Made by a program: the position numbers and the translations under genes. From the NCBI RefSeq assembly GCF_014195325.1, contig NZ_JACIBK010000001.1:248001-312000 (forward strand): a stretch of 64,000 nt of DNA. Reading direction: 5' to 3'. Shown here one piece after another: positions 27,420 to 34,999 of this stretch (position 1 is its first letter; each line of letters starts with the position of its first letter). The notes under the pieces were generated by a model. It was not told the DNA's origin and did no database searches. It worked only from the letters and a program-made list of their open reading frames with translations. The DNA is from Rhizobium sp. BK650. Its GTDB lineage: Bacteria; Pseudomonadota; Alphaproteobacteria; Rhizobiales; Rhizobiaceae.

Positions 27420-28135
27420 GGCTTTACCCCGCAGAGCATTTCCCGTTTGCCCGCAAAGCCCTTGCGCCGCTCAATTGAGAAACCGGCGGCTGCGAGGTTG
27501 CGACGCACGAAGCCTGCTGCCGCATAAGTCGCAAAGCTTCCCCCAGGAGTGGTCTTTTGGCAGACTAGGCGCATCAGTTCCTCCGACCACATGTCGCCGT
27601 TGCGCGACGGGGCGAAGCCGTCGAGATACCATGCGTCGAATTCCGAAGCGGCTTCAGAAACTCCATCGACTGCATGGCCGCAGACGACGCTGAGCCTCGT
27701 CTGTTCATCCAGATCGAGCGAGACGATGCCTTGCGGACTATCCGGCCAGGCGGAGGCCAGCGCCTGTCGTTCAACATTGATTTCAGGCCAATGGGCCAGC
27801 GCGCGGTCGATTTCTTCACGGCGCATCGGATAGAGTTCGAAGGACATGAAATGCAGATGCTGGCCTTGTTGGCGATAGAGTTTCCACTGTCGCCAGGTCT
27901 CTGAAAAATTCAGCCCGGTGCCGAAGCCGAGTTCGCCGATGAGAAAGACCGGGCGAGCATTCCATCGTTCGGGCAGGCCGTTTCCGGCGAGGAAGACATG
28001 GCGGCATTCCAGTCGTCCGTCTGTCTGGCAATAAAAATGGTCGCCAAAGGCGGTCGAATAGGGCATATCGCCGTCGCGCCATTCGAGGGGCTGCGGCTTG
28101 CCCGCGCCGATCTGATCGGGATTGATGTCTGTCAT
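27413..28135 (-). CDS. mnmD: tRNA (mnm5s2U34) methyltransferase MnmD
   Basis: SAM-dependent methyltransferase, 240 residues, cytoplasmic. It catalyses the last methylation forming 5-methylaminomethyl-2-thiouridine at tRNA position 34. Family landmarks: YSTAFGDHFYCQTDGRLECR near residue 26, HVFLAGNGLPERW near 46, the SAM-binding ELGFGTGLNFSETW near 68, DAWYLDGFAPSRNGDMWSEE near 167, and the C-terminal GFAGKREMLCG. In E. coli this domain is the N-terminal half of MnmC. Here it is a separate gene, divergent from an FAD oxidase gene with overlapping starts. No good ribosome site precedes the ATG, so the start is uncertain by a few codons. Confidence 0.9.
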   Translation of the reverse strand: MTDINPDQIGAGKPQPLEWRDGDMPYSTAFGDHFYCQTDGRLECRHVFLAGNGLPERWNARPVFLIGELGFGTGLNFSETWRQWKLYRQQGQHLHFMSFELYPMRREEIDRALAHWPEINVERQALASAWPDSPQGIVSLDLDEQTRLSVVCGHAVDGVSEAASEFDAWYLDGFAPSRNGDMWSEELMRLVCQKTTPGGSFATYAAAGFVRRNLAAAGFSIERRKGFAGKREMLCGVKPQ

Positions 28136-29312
28136 GGAAAAAGCCGATAGTCCGGCCCCGGCCCTGGGTCAATCGTCGATCGACCTGCTCATCCTCGGCG
28201 GTGGCATTATGGGCCTGTGGGCGGCGGTGCATGCCGAGCGGCGCGGTATAAAAACGCGGCTTGTCGATGCCGGGCATCTCGGCAGTGGCGCAAGCGGCGG
28301 GCTGCTCGGTGCTTTGATGCCCCATATGCCGGACCGCTGGTCTGCAAAGAAGCAGTTTCAGTTCGATGCGCTGGTCAGCCTGGAAGCGGAGATTGCTGCT
28401 ATCGAGGAGGCGACCGGGCTATCGGCCGGTTACCGGCGTTCCGGCCGGCTCATTCCACTGCCGAAGCCGCATTTGCGCAAGATAGCATTGGGCCATTCTG
28501 CCGATGCCGAGGTTCATTGGCGGGCCGGAGACCGGCGTTTCCATTGGCATGTTCTCGACAGGCTGCCGAATGAAGGCTGGATCGATCCGGCGGCCGGCGA
28601 GAGCGGCTTCGTACACGACACGCTTGCGGCTCGTGTTGCGCCACGTGCGTTGGTCGCTGCCCTCAAGGCCTTTTTGCTGACGGCACAGCATGTGCAGGTG
28701 CTGGAGAGTACGGAAATAACAGAGCTCGATCCGGCACGGGGAACGGCCTCGATCGAGGGCGGGGCCATCGCCTTCGGGCGCTGCATCCTTGCTGCCGGGT
28801 ATCGCTCCTTTCCCATGCTCGAGACGCTGACAGCAGGATTGCAGAAACCGCTCGGGCAAGCGGTGAAAGGGCAGGCGGCTCTGCTTGCCGCCGATATCGA
28901 CCCTGGCTTGCCGACGATCTTTCGCGATGGGCTCTATGTGGTTGCGCATGAGGGCGGGCATGTGGCGGTCGGCAGCACCAGCGAGAACAGCTTTGCCGAT
29001 CCCTTTTCCACGGACGAGCAGCTCGACGCGCTGATCGAAGTCGCCCGCGAGATGGTTCCCGCGCTACGCGACGCGCCTGTCATCGAGCGTTGGGCCGGAT
29101 TGCGGCCGAAGGCGATCGACCGCGATCCGATGGTTGGAGCACATCCAGAGAATCACAATCTCATTGCCCTGACCGGCGGCTTCAAGGTCAGTTTCGGGCT
29201 GGCGCACCGGCTGGCGGAAGCGGCAATATGCATTGCCAGCGATGCAAATGCAGAATTTTTATTGCCGGAAAGCTTTGCAATTTCAAACCACATCGCGGTC
29301 TCTTCACGTTAA
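28134..29312 (+). CDS. FAD-dependent oxidoreductase (DAO family, MnmC-oxidase-like)
   Basis: Cytoplasmic flavoprotein of about 392 residues. The dinucleotide-binding motif LLILGGGIMGLWAAVHAERR is near residue 20. The GASGGLLGALMPHMPDRWSA segment and the C-terminal ERWAGLRPKAIDRDPMVG, then NLIALTGGFKVSFGLAHRLA, fit D-amino-acid-oxidase-like enzymes. Its head-to-head overlap with mnmD suggests it supplies the oxidase half of MnmC (removing the carboxymethyl group from cmnm5s2U), but a glycine or sarcosine oxidase is possible. Starts at 28122 (TTG), 28125 (ATG) and 28134 (ATG) are all in frame and none has a clear ribosome site. The stop codon lies in the loop of a long inverted repeat. Confidence 0.78.
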   Translation: MEKADSPAPALGQSSIDLLILGGGIMGLWAAVHAERRGIKTRLVDAGHLGSGASGGLLGALMPHMPDRWSAKKQFQFDALVSLEAEIAAIEEATGLSAGYRRSGRLIPLPKPHLRKIALGHSADAEVHWRAGDRRFHWHVLDRLPNEGWIDPAAGESGFVHDTLAARVAPRALVAALKAFLLTAQHVQVLESTEITELDPARGTASIEGGAIAFGRCILAAGYRSFPMLETLTAGLQKPLGQAVKGQAALLAADIDPGLPTIFRDGLYVVAHEGGHVAVGSTSENSFADPFSTDEQLDALIEVAREMVPALRDAPVIERWAGLRPKAIDRDPMVGAHPENHNLIALTGGFKVSFGLAHRLAEAAICIASDANAEFLLPESFAISNHIAVSSR

Positions 29313-29330
29313 ACGTGAATTAGAGGCCGC
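29295..29330 (+). terminator. Long bulged inverted repeat overlapping the oxidoreductase stop codon
   Basis: An outer 9-bp stem (GCGGTCTCT with AGAGGCCGC, one G-T pair) and an inner 7-bp stem (TCACGTT with AACGTGA) are separated by a three-base bulge, with a one-base apex. The TAA stop of the flavin gene is at the apex (29310-29312). It probably acts as a terminator or RNA-stability element; no T-run follows. Confidence 0.6.
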
Positions 29331-29427
29331 TCCGCTTCGTTATTCTGTCATGCAAATCACCTATCTGCTTGCGCATCGGCGGCGCGGGAATCGATGCGCG
29401 CCACTCCAATCAGATGGAGGAAATCGC

Positions 29428-30135
29428 ATGCGCTATGCCATTTGCTTCACGCCATCGGCGAGCGATCCGCTGTCGCATGTGGCGGCCAATTGGCTTGGCC
29501 GCAACGTATTTTCGGGCGAGATGGTCGAGCCGCCGGCAATCCGCGGGCTTGGGATCCATGAGATCGCCTTTCATACGGCAGTGCCGCGTCGCTACGGATT
29601 CCATGGCGTCTTGAAAGCCCCTTTCCACTTGTCTGCAGAGGTTTCCGAGGCGCAACTCCTGCGCGATCTCATGCGGTTTTGCGGGACGTTTTCGCCCTTC
29701 CAGATTCCGCGTCTGGAAGTCGCGCGCCTCGGCACTTTCTACAGCTTGTCTCCGATCCACCCTTGCGATCAGGTTCACTATCTCTCTTCGGCGATCGTTC
29801 AGGAGTTCGACCGTTTCCGCGCGCCACTCTCCGAGGCGGATATCGAGCGCAGCGATCCGGATGGACTTTCGGCAGCGCAATTTGCGAACCTGCATCGCTG
29901 GGGCAACCCCTATGTGATGGACGAATTCCGCTTCCATATGCCGGTGACCGGCCCGGTCAACGCGATAGACATGCCGCGTATCGAGCAGGCCCTGCGGTCG
30001 GTCTTCGATCCGGTGCTTGTCGAGCCGGTGACGGTCTCGAATGTCGCGCTGATGATAGAGGAAGGTGCCGGCGGCCCGTTCCGGGTGCACTCGCTGCATC
30101 CGATGGGGAAGGTGAGCGCGCGCAAGATCGCCTGA
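29428..30135 (+). CDS. DUF1045 protein (putative phosphonate-metabolism / 2H phosphoesterase-like)
   Basis: A 235-residue cytoplasmic protein from the ATG at 29428, preceded by GGAGG. It matches the DUF1045 family, often linked to phn operons: MRYAICFTPSASDPLSHVAA, YGFHGVLKAPFHL near residue 56 and RFHMPVTGPV near 170. The two His-x-x-hydrophobic segments resemble the paired motifs of 2H phosphoesterases. No phosphonate genes are in the window, so substrate and pathway are open. It lies between the flavin oxidoreductase and the ureide operon, on the same strand as both. Confidence 0.75.
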   Translation: MRYAICFTPSASDPLSHVAANWLGRNVFSGEMVEPPAIRGLGIHEIAFHTAVPRRYGFHGVLKAPFHLSAEVSEAQLLRDLMRFCGTFSPFQIPRLEVARLGTFYSLSPIHPCDQVHYLSSAIVQEFDRFRAPLSEADIERSDPDGLSAAQFANLHRWGNPYVMDEFRFHMPVTGPVNAIDMPRIEQALRSVFDPVLVEPVTVSNVALMIEEGAGGPFRVHSLHPMGKVSARKIA

Positions 30136-30234
30136 GTTACACGCAGCAAGCCGAAGCCCAAATACGCACTTTTACGCCTCGACATTCCGTTCACGGATGC
30201 TACCGTTTCACCTGTCTTTTCAAAAGGTGATTTG

Positions 30235-31158
30235 ATGGTATCCGAGACCTATCCGCGCAATCTCGTCGGCTACGGGCGCAATACACCCGATCCGAAGTGG
30301 CCGGGCGAGGCGCGCGTCGCAGTGCAGTTCGTCATCAACTACGAGGAGGGCGGCGAGAGCTCGATCCTCGACGGCGATCCGGCCTCGGAAAACCTGCTGT
30401 CGGAAATCGTCGGTGCGCAGCCCTGGCCGAACCAGCGCAATCTCAACATGGAGTCGATCTACGAATACGGCTCCCGCGCCGGCTTCTGGCGCCTCTGGCG
30501 GCTTTTCACCGATCTTAAGGTGCAGGCGACCGTCTATGGCGTGACGCTTGCCATGGCCCGCAATCCGGAAGCGGTCTCCGCCATGAAAGAAGCCGGCTGG
30601 GAGATCGCCAGCCACGGCTATCGCTGGCTGGAATACAAGGATTTCTCCGAAGATCTGGAGCGCAAGCACATTCTCGAAGCCGTGCGCCTGCATACCGAAC
30701 TGACCGGCGAGCGTCCCTACGGCATGTATCAGGGCAAGCCTTCCGACAACACGCTGCGGCTGGTGCAGGAGGAGGGCGGTTTCCTTTATTCATCGGACTC
30801 TTATGCCGACGATCTGCCCTATTGGGTGAAAGGCATCGACGAAAATCCTTTCCTCATCATTCCCTATACGCTCGAAACCAACGACATGCGGTTTGCGACA
30901 CCGCAGGGCTTCAATTCCGGCGACCAGTTCTTCACCTATCTCAAGGATGCGTTCGATACGCTTTACGAGGAAGGCAAGGCAGGCAGCCCGAAGATGATGT
31001 CCGTCGGCCTGCATTGCCGTCTCGTCGGCCGGCCAGGGCGCGTGGCCTCGCTGAGGCGCTTCATGGAATATGTGCTGAAGCATGACAAGGTCTGGATCCC
31101 GCGCCGTATCGAGATCGCGCAGCACTGGCATGCGCACCATAAGCCGGAAACGATCTGA
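30235..31158 (+). CDS. puuE: Allantoinase PuuE (polysaccharide-deacetylase fold)
   Basis: Cytoplasmic cofactor-independent allantoinase, 307 residues, hydrolysing allantoin to allantoate. It matches PuuE closely: YPRNLVGYGRNTPDPKWPGE at the N-terminus, VQFVINYEEGGESSILDGD near residue 30, WEIASHGYRWLEYKDFSEDL near 122, RPYGMYQGKPSDNT near 160, and HCRLVGRPGRVASLRRFMEY near 263. The start is the ATG at 30235, just after AAAAGGTGATTTG. It opens a plus-strand ureide operon and overlaps uraD by one base (TGATG). Confidence 0.94.
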   Translation: MVSETYPRNLVGYGRNTPDPKWPGEARVAVQFVINYEEGGESSILDGDPASENLLSEIVGAQPWPNQRNLNMESIYEYGSRAGFWRLWRLFTDLKVQATVYGVTLAMARNPEAVSAMKEAGWEIASHGYRWLEYKDFSEDLERKHILEAVRLHTELTGERPYGMYQGKPSDNTLRLVQEEGGFLYSSDSYADDLPYWVKGIDENPFLIIPYTLETNDMRFATPQGFNSGDQFFTYLKDAFDTLYEEGKAGSPKMMSVGLHCRLVGRPGRVASLRRFMEYVLKHDKVWIPRRIEIAQHWHAHHKPETI

Positions 31159-31655
31159 TGATTTCGCGTGACGAATTCGTGTCCCGCTTCGGCGGCGTCT
31201 TCGAGCATTCGCCGTTCATCGCCGAGCGGGCCTATGACGATGGCTTTGTCGGCGACAAACTGACGGTGGATCGTGTGCATACGGAGCTCGTCGCCATTTT
31301 TCGTGCGGCGAGCAAGGAGGAGCGTCTCGGTGTTCTGCGCGCTCATCCCGATCTTGCCGGGCGGCTGGCTATTGCGGGTGAACTGACCGAAGACAGCAAA
31401 AAGGAACAGGCGGGCGCCGGGCTCGATCGGTTGAGCCCCGAAGAACACGCGCGCTTCACCGAACTCAATTCCGCCTATACGCAGAAATTCGGCTTTCCCT
31501 TCATCATCGCGGTGAAAGGGCTGAACAAAGACGACATTCTCGCCGCTTTCGAAAAGCGGATCGGCAACAGCCGTGACGAAGAATTCGTGACCGCGGCAGC
31601 GCAGGTCGAAAAGATCGCGCTGCTGCGGCTGACATCCATGCTTCCGGAGACCTGA
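31158..31655 (+). CDS. uraD: 2-oxo-4-hydroxy-4-carboxy-5-ureidoimidazoline (OHCU) decarboxylase
   Basis: Third enzyme of the urate-to-allantoin route, decarboxylating OHCU to S-allantoin; 165 residues, cytoplasmic. Signatures: FVSRFGGVFEHSPFIAERAY near residue 6, LRAHPDLAGRLA near 55 with the catalytic His in AHPDL, LTEDSKKEQAGAGLDRLSPE near 77, and YTQKFGFPFIIAVKG near 105. It is translationally coupled to puuE, and its stop is immediately followed by the alc start codon. Confidence 0.95.
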   Translation: MISRDEFVSRFGGVFEHSPFIAERAYDDGFVGDKLTVDRVHTELVAIFRAASKEERLGVLRAHPDLAGRLAIAGELTEDSKKEQAGAGLDRLSPEEHARFTELNSAYTQKFGFPFIIAVKGLNKDDILAAFEKRIGNSRDEEFVTAAAQVEKIALLRLTSMLPET

Positions 31656-32678
31656 ATGACCGATACCTCTGATACCAGCCTGCCAGCCTTCGCCAATGGC
31701 GCCATCAACCTCGCTTCTGCCCGCCTCGGCGCCAAGGGGCTTTATGCCACGGACGAATTCTTCGCGCCGCTGGAGCGTATGCTGCAGGACGTGCCGGCAA
31801 GCTTCGATCCGGATCTCTACGACGACAACGGCAAGTACATGGACGGGTGGGAAAGCCGCCGCAAGCGCGTTCCCGGCCACGACTGGGCGATCGTCAGGCT
31901 CGCCATGCCGGGCCGCATCGTCGGCTTCGACGTCGACACCAGCTATTTCACCGGCAACTATCCGCCGCATTGCTCGATCGAAGCGGCTTTCGTCGCCGAC
32001 GGCGATCCTGATGACGCGACGCGGTGGAGCGAAATCCTGCCGAAATCGCCCCTCGGCTCCAGCGCGCATCATTTCTTCGAAAATGCCGACAAGCAGAAGA
32101 TCTGGACGCATCTGCGCCTGCATATCTATCCCGATGGTGGCGTGGCGCGTCTGCGTGTCTACGGTTCGGCCTATTTCGACTGGTCGAAAGTCGGTGCCGA
32201 AGAGGAGGTCGATCTCGCCTATATTTTCAATGGCGCGAAGTCGCTTGCCTGGTCCGATGCGCATTACGGCCATCCCGACAAGATGCTCGGCCCGGGCCGT
32301 GGGCTCAACATGGGTGACGGCTGGGAAACCAAGCGCCGCCGCGGCCCAGGTCACGATTGGGCGATCATTCGTCTCGGCCACCCGGGCACGATCAAGCGCG
32401 TGATCGTCGACACCGCCTTCTACAAGGGCAATTTTCCAGACACGTGCGAACTATCAGGTGCCTATCTGCCCGATCTCGGTGACACCTTGTCCGAGGCCGA
32501 TATCGCCGCTTCCGAAAACTGGAAGCCGATCCTGCCGCGCAGCAAGCTGCAGATGGATCACATCCATGAATATGGTAGCGATACGATTGCGGATATCGGG
32601 CCGGTGACGCATGTCCGCTACGCCATGCACCCGGATGGCGGCACGATGCGTCTGAGGCTCTTCGGGGTGAAGGCTTGA
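31656..32678 (+). CDS. alc: Allantoicase
   Basis: Hydrolyses allantoate to ureidoglycolate and urea; 340 residues, cytoplasmic. It has the two homologous allantoicase repeats: repeat 1 contains GWESRRKRVPGHDWAIVRLA near residue 66 and repeat 2 GWETKRRRGPGHDWAIIRLG near 222, followed by IVDTAFYKGNFPDTCELSGA. The ATG directly follows the uraD stop codon. After its stop there is a 57-bp gap and then the nucleotidyltransferase/HEPN pair, which interrupts the ureide genes. Confidence 0.95.
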   Translation: MTDTSDTSLPAFANGAINLASARLGAKGLYATDEFFAPLERMLQDVPASFDPDLYDDNGKYMDGWESRRKRVPGHDWAIVRLAMPGRIVGFDVDTSYFTGNYPPHCSIEAAFVADGDPDDATRWSEILPKSPLGSSAHHFFENADKQKIWTHLRLHIYPDGGVARLRVYGSAYFDWSKVGAEEEVDLAYIFNGAKSLAWSDAHYGHPDKMLGPGRGLNMGDGWETKRRRGPGHDWAIIRLGHPGTIKRVIVDTAFYKGNFPDTCELSGAYLPDLGDTLSEADIAASENWKPILPRSKLQMDHIHEYGSDTIADIGPVTHVRYAMHPDGGTMRLRLFGVKA

Positions 32679-32735
32679 GTTCTTTGCTCTTTCAGCCACG
32701 TCCCTTATATTTGCGGCATCAGGAGTGATGCCGCG

Positions 32736-33029
32736 ATGAGGCCGTCGGAAGTATTGGAAAAGAACAGGCAGGCGATCCGCGAAGCGACCAAACGCTTCAA
32801 CGCGGCGAACCCGCGTGTCTTCGGATCGGTCGCGCGCGGTGAGGATCGGCCGGACAGCGACCTGGACATTCTTGTCGATGCGCTTCCCGGCAGTACATTG
32901 CTGACGCTTGGCGGTTTACAGGATGCTTTGGAGCAGATGATGATCGGGACACCGATTCACCTGCTGACCCCCGGCGATTTTCCAGAATCGATTCGTGGTC
33001 GGGTTCTTTCCGAGGCGAAGCCCATATGA
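32736..33029 (+). CDS. mntA: MntA-type nucleotidyltransferase antitoxin
   Basis: A 97-residue minimal nucleotidyltransferase. The catalytic signature is complete: VFGSVARGEDRPDSDLDILV at about residues 28-47 (GSx10DxD). In MntA/HepT modules this enzyme adds AMP to the HEPN toxin and neutralises it. The start codon is ten bases after GGAG in the short gap behind alc. It overlaps the downstream HepT-like gene by four bases (ATGA). The assignment as antitoxin rests on family and gene pairing. Confidence 0.85.
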   Translation: MRPSEVLEKNRQAIREATKRFNAANPRVFGSVARGEDRPDSDLDILVDALPGSTLLTLGGLQDALEQMMIGTPIHLLTPGDFPESIRGRVLSEAKPI

Positions 33030-33388
33030 GCGAGAGCCGTATCCCGTATCTTCTCGAGCGGATGCGCTCTGCGGCGGCTGATGCCCAGGCAATGATCGCT
33101 GATGTTACCAAGCAGCGGTTTCTCGATGATATCATCTTGCAGCGCGCTGTCGGGATGAGCCTCCTAATGGCATCGGAGACGGCTGCTCAATTGATGAAGA
33201 TCCATCCTGAATTCGCTGTCGAGCACCCTGAGTTTCCCTGGGGGGCGATGCGCGGCATGCGCAACCGCATCGCCCATGGCTATTTCGACATTGACCTGGA
33301 GAAGGTTTGGGCCACAGCCAAGGACGATGTGCCTGATCTGCTTGACCGGCTTGATCTTGTCCGCAACTGGCGTGCTCAAGGCGAATAG
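33026..33388 (+). CDS. hepT: HepT-like HEPN-domain ribonuclease toxin
   Basis: A 120-residue helical HEPN protein, the predicted toxin partner of MntA. The nuclease and modification motif Rx4HxY is present as RNRIAHGY near residues 86-93; in studied members the Arg and His cleave RNA and the Tyr is AMPylated by MntA. It overlaps mntA by four bases and ends only six bases before allA, so allA is likely translated from the same message. Confidence 0.85.
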   Translation: MSESRIPYLLERMRSAAADAQAMIADVTKQRFLDDIILQRAVGMSLLMASETAAQLMKIHPEFAVEHPEFPWGAMRGMRNRIAHGYFDIDLEKVWATAKDDVPDLLDRLDLVRNWRAQGE

Positions 33389-33394
33389 TGCGCA

Positions 33395-33895
33395 ATGTCC
33401 CAATATCTGGAAATCCACCCCCTTACCAAATCCGCCTTCGCACCGTTCGGTGAGGTCATCGAAGCCGATCCCGCAACCATGCGTTATATCAACGGCGGCA
33501 ATACCGAGCGCTTTCACGGGCTCGCCGCACCCGAAGCTGTGGGTGAGGGGGCGCGCGTTGTCATCAACCTCTTTCGCGGCCAGCCGCGCGCTTTCCCTTA
33601 TGAGCTCGGTATGATGGAGCGGCACCCCCTCGGCAGCCAGAGTTTTTCGCCGATCACCAGCCGTCCTTTCCTTGTCGTCGTGTCGGAAGATGAAGGCGAC
33701 CGTCCAGGTCGTCCGGAGGTCTTTCTGGCGCGTGGCGATCAAGGCGTGAACTATCGCCGCAATGTCTGGCATCATCCGCTGATGGCGCTTGGCAGACCCA
33801 GCGATTTTCTGGTTGTCGATCGCGACGGGCCCGGCAACAATTTGGAAGAATTCTTCTTCGACACTCCCTTCATCATTAAAGAGCCAGACCTATGA
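33395..33895 (+). CDS. allA: Ureidoglycolate lyase
   Basis: Cleaves ureidoglycolate to glyoxylate and urea, the last ureide step; 166 residues, cytoplasmic. Family pattern: [20 protein letters not shown] at the N-terminus, [14 protein letters not shown] near residue 30, [20 protein letters not shown] near 71, and [17 protein letters not shown] near 113 with the metal-type histidines. It overlaps uraH by four bases (ATGA). Confidence 0.92.
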   Translation: MSQYLEIHPLTKSAFAPFGEVIEADPATMRYINGGNTERFHGLAAPEAVGEGARVVINLFRGQPRAFPYELGMMERHPLGSQSFSPITSRPFLVVVSEDEGDRPGRPEVFLARGDQGVNYRRNVWHHPLMALGRPSDFLVVDRDGPGNNLEEFFFDTPFIIKEPDL

Positions 33896-34248
33896 CCGGA
33901 CTGACCACTCATGTTCTCGATACTGCTCTCGGCAAGCCGGCACAGGGGTTACGGATCGATCTTTTTCATATCGAGGGCGAGATGCGCCACCATATCAAGA
34001 CCGTCGAGACCAACGCCGATGGGCGTGTCGATGGCGGGCCGATCTTGATTGGGGAAAACTTCCGCGTCGGAACCTATGAATTGCTCTTTCATGCCGGGGA
34101 TTATTTGAGAGCGAGCGGAATGTCGCTGCCGCACCCGGCCTTCCTCGATCTCGTGCCGATCCGCTTCGGTATTGCCGATACATCCGTGCATTATCACGTG
34201 CCGCTGCTGATCTCCCCTTACGGTTACTCCACCTATCGGGGCAGCTGA
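33892..34248 (+). CDS. uraH: 5-hydroxyisourate hydrolase (transthyretin-like)
   Basis: Hydrolyses 5-hydroxyisourate to OHCU after urate oxidation; 118 residues. Transthyretin-like landmarks: [20 protein letters not shown] at the start with catalytic His7, [12 protein letters not shown] near residue 41, the [20 protein letters not shown] terminus containing the catalytic His pair and the diagnostic C-terminal YRGS. It is co-translated with allA. Its position near uraD and puuD (opposite strand) fits a shared pathway. Confidence 0.95.
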   Translation: MTGLTTHVLDTALGKPAQGLRIDLFHIEGEMRHHIKTVETNADGRVDGGPILIGENFRVGTYELLFHAGDYLRASGMSLPHPAFLDLVPIRFGIADTSVHYHVPLLISPYGYSTYRGS

Positions 34249-34249
34249 C

Positions 34250-34999
34250 ATGCGTTTTGCTGCAATCGCCGATATACACGGAAACTGCGCTGCGCTTGAA
34301 GCCGTGCTGGCTGACATCGCTGCGCAAGAGATTACGGATATCGTCAATCTCGGTGATTGCTTCAGCGGACCGTTGGAGGCAGGCAAGGTGGCGGACCGAC
34401 TATTGTCGCTGTCCATTCCGACCGTGCGCGGCAACCACGATCGCTATCTGATCGAGCAACAGCCGGAAGAAATGCATATCTCAGATGCCGCCGCCTATAC
34501 GCAGCTTGGCACGGCGCATCTCGATTGGGTACGGTCGCTGCCGGTCGACCTGATCTACAGGGACGAGGTCTATCTCTGCCACGCGACGCCCACGGACGAC
34601 AATCTCTGCTGGCTGGATATGGCCGTTGCCGACGGCAGCGTTGTGCTCAGGCCGCAGGCGGAGATCGAAGCGCTCGCGGAAGGTATCGATAGCCCGCTGA
34701 TCCTGTGTGGCCACACCCATATTCCACGCATCGCAGCGCTTTCCGGCGGCCGTCTTATCGTCAATCCCGGCAGCGTCGGCGCCCCGGCCTATGACGATGA
34801 CAAGCCCTATCCGCACAAGGTCGAGACCGGCCACGCGATGGCGAGTTACGCGGTTCTGGAAAAATCGGCCGGTGGATGGACAGCGCAATTCCGCAATATT
34901 CGATACGACAACATGGCCATGTCGGCCCTGGCAGCAGCCAATGGCCGCCCCGAATGGGCGTCCGCGCTCGCCACAGGTCGGATGCCGCATTCTTACTGA
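34250..34999 (+). CDS. Calcineurin-like metallophosphoesterase (YfcE/MJ0936 type)
   Basis: A 249-residue cytoplasmic phosphoesterase. The binuclear-metal motifs are complete: DIHGN at residues 8-12, GDCFSGP near 35, GNHDR near 62, and GHTHIPR near 154, with NPGS near 171. It starts one base after the uraH stop, so it is in the ureide operon, but no purine reaction requires it; the substrate (perhaps a nucleotide or cyclic nucleotide) is unknown. Its 3' end overlaps the convergent lldD-like gene by seven bases. Confidence 0.85.
   Translation: MRFAAIADIHGNCAALEAVLADIAAQEITDIVNLGDCFSGPLEAGKVADRLLSLSIPTVRGNHDRYLIEQQPEEMHISDAAAYTQLGTAHLDWVRSLPVDLIYRDEVYLCHATPTDDNLCWLDMAVADGSVVLRPQAEIEALAEGIDSPLILCGHTHIPRIAALSGGRLIVNPGSVGAPAYDDDKPYPHKVETGHAMASYAVLEKSAGGWTAQFRNIRYDNMAMSALAAANGRPEWASALATGRMPHSY

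Noticed and set aside
30963..32381. A 472-codon minus-strand frame across puuE, uraD and alc
   Set aside because: It is antisense to three well-supported enzymes, and its composition (Arg/Asp/Glu/His-rich) is that of a shadow frame.
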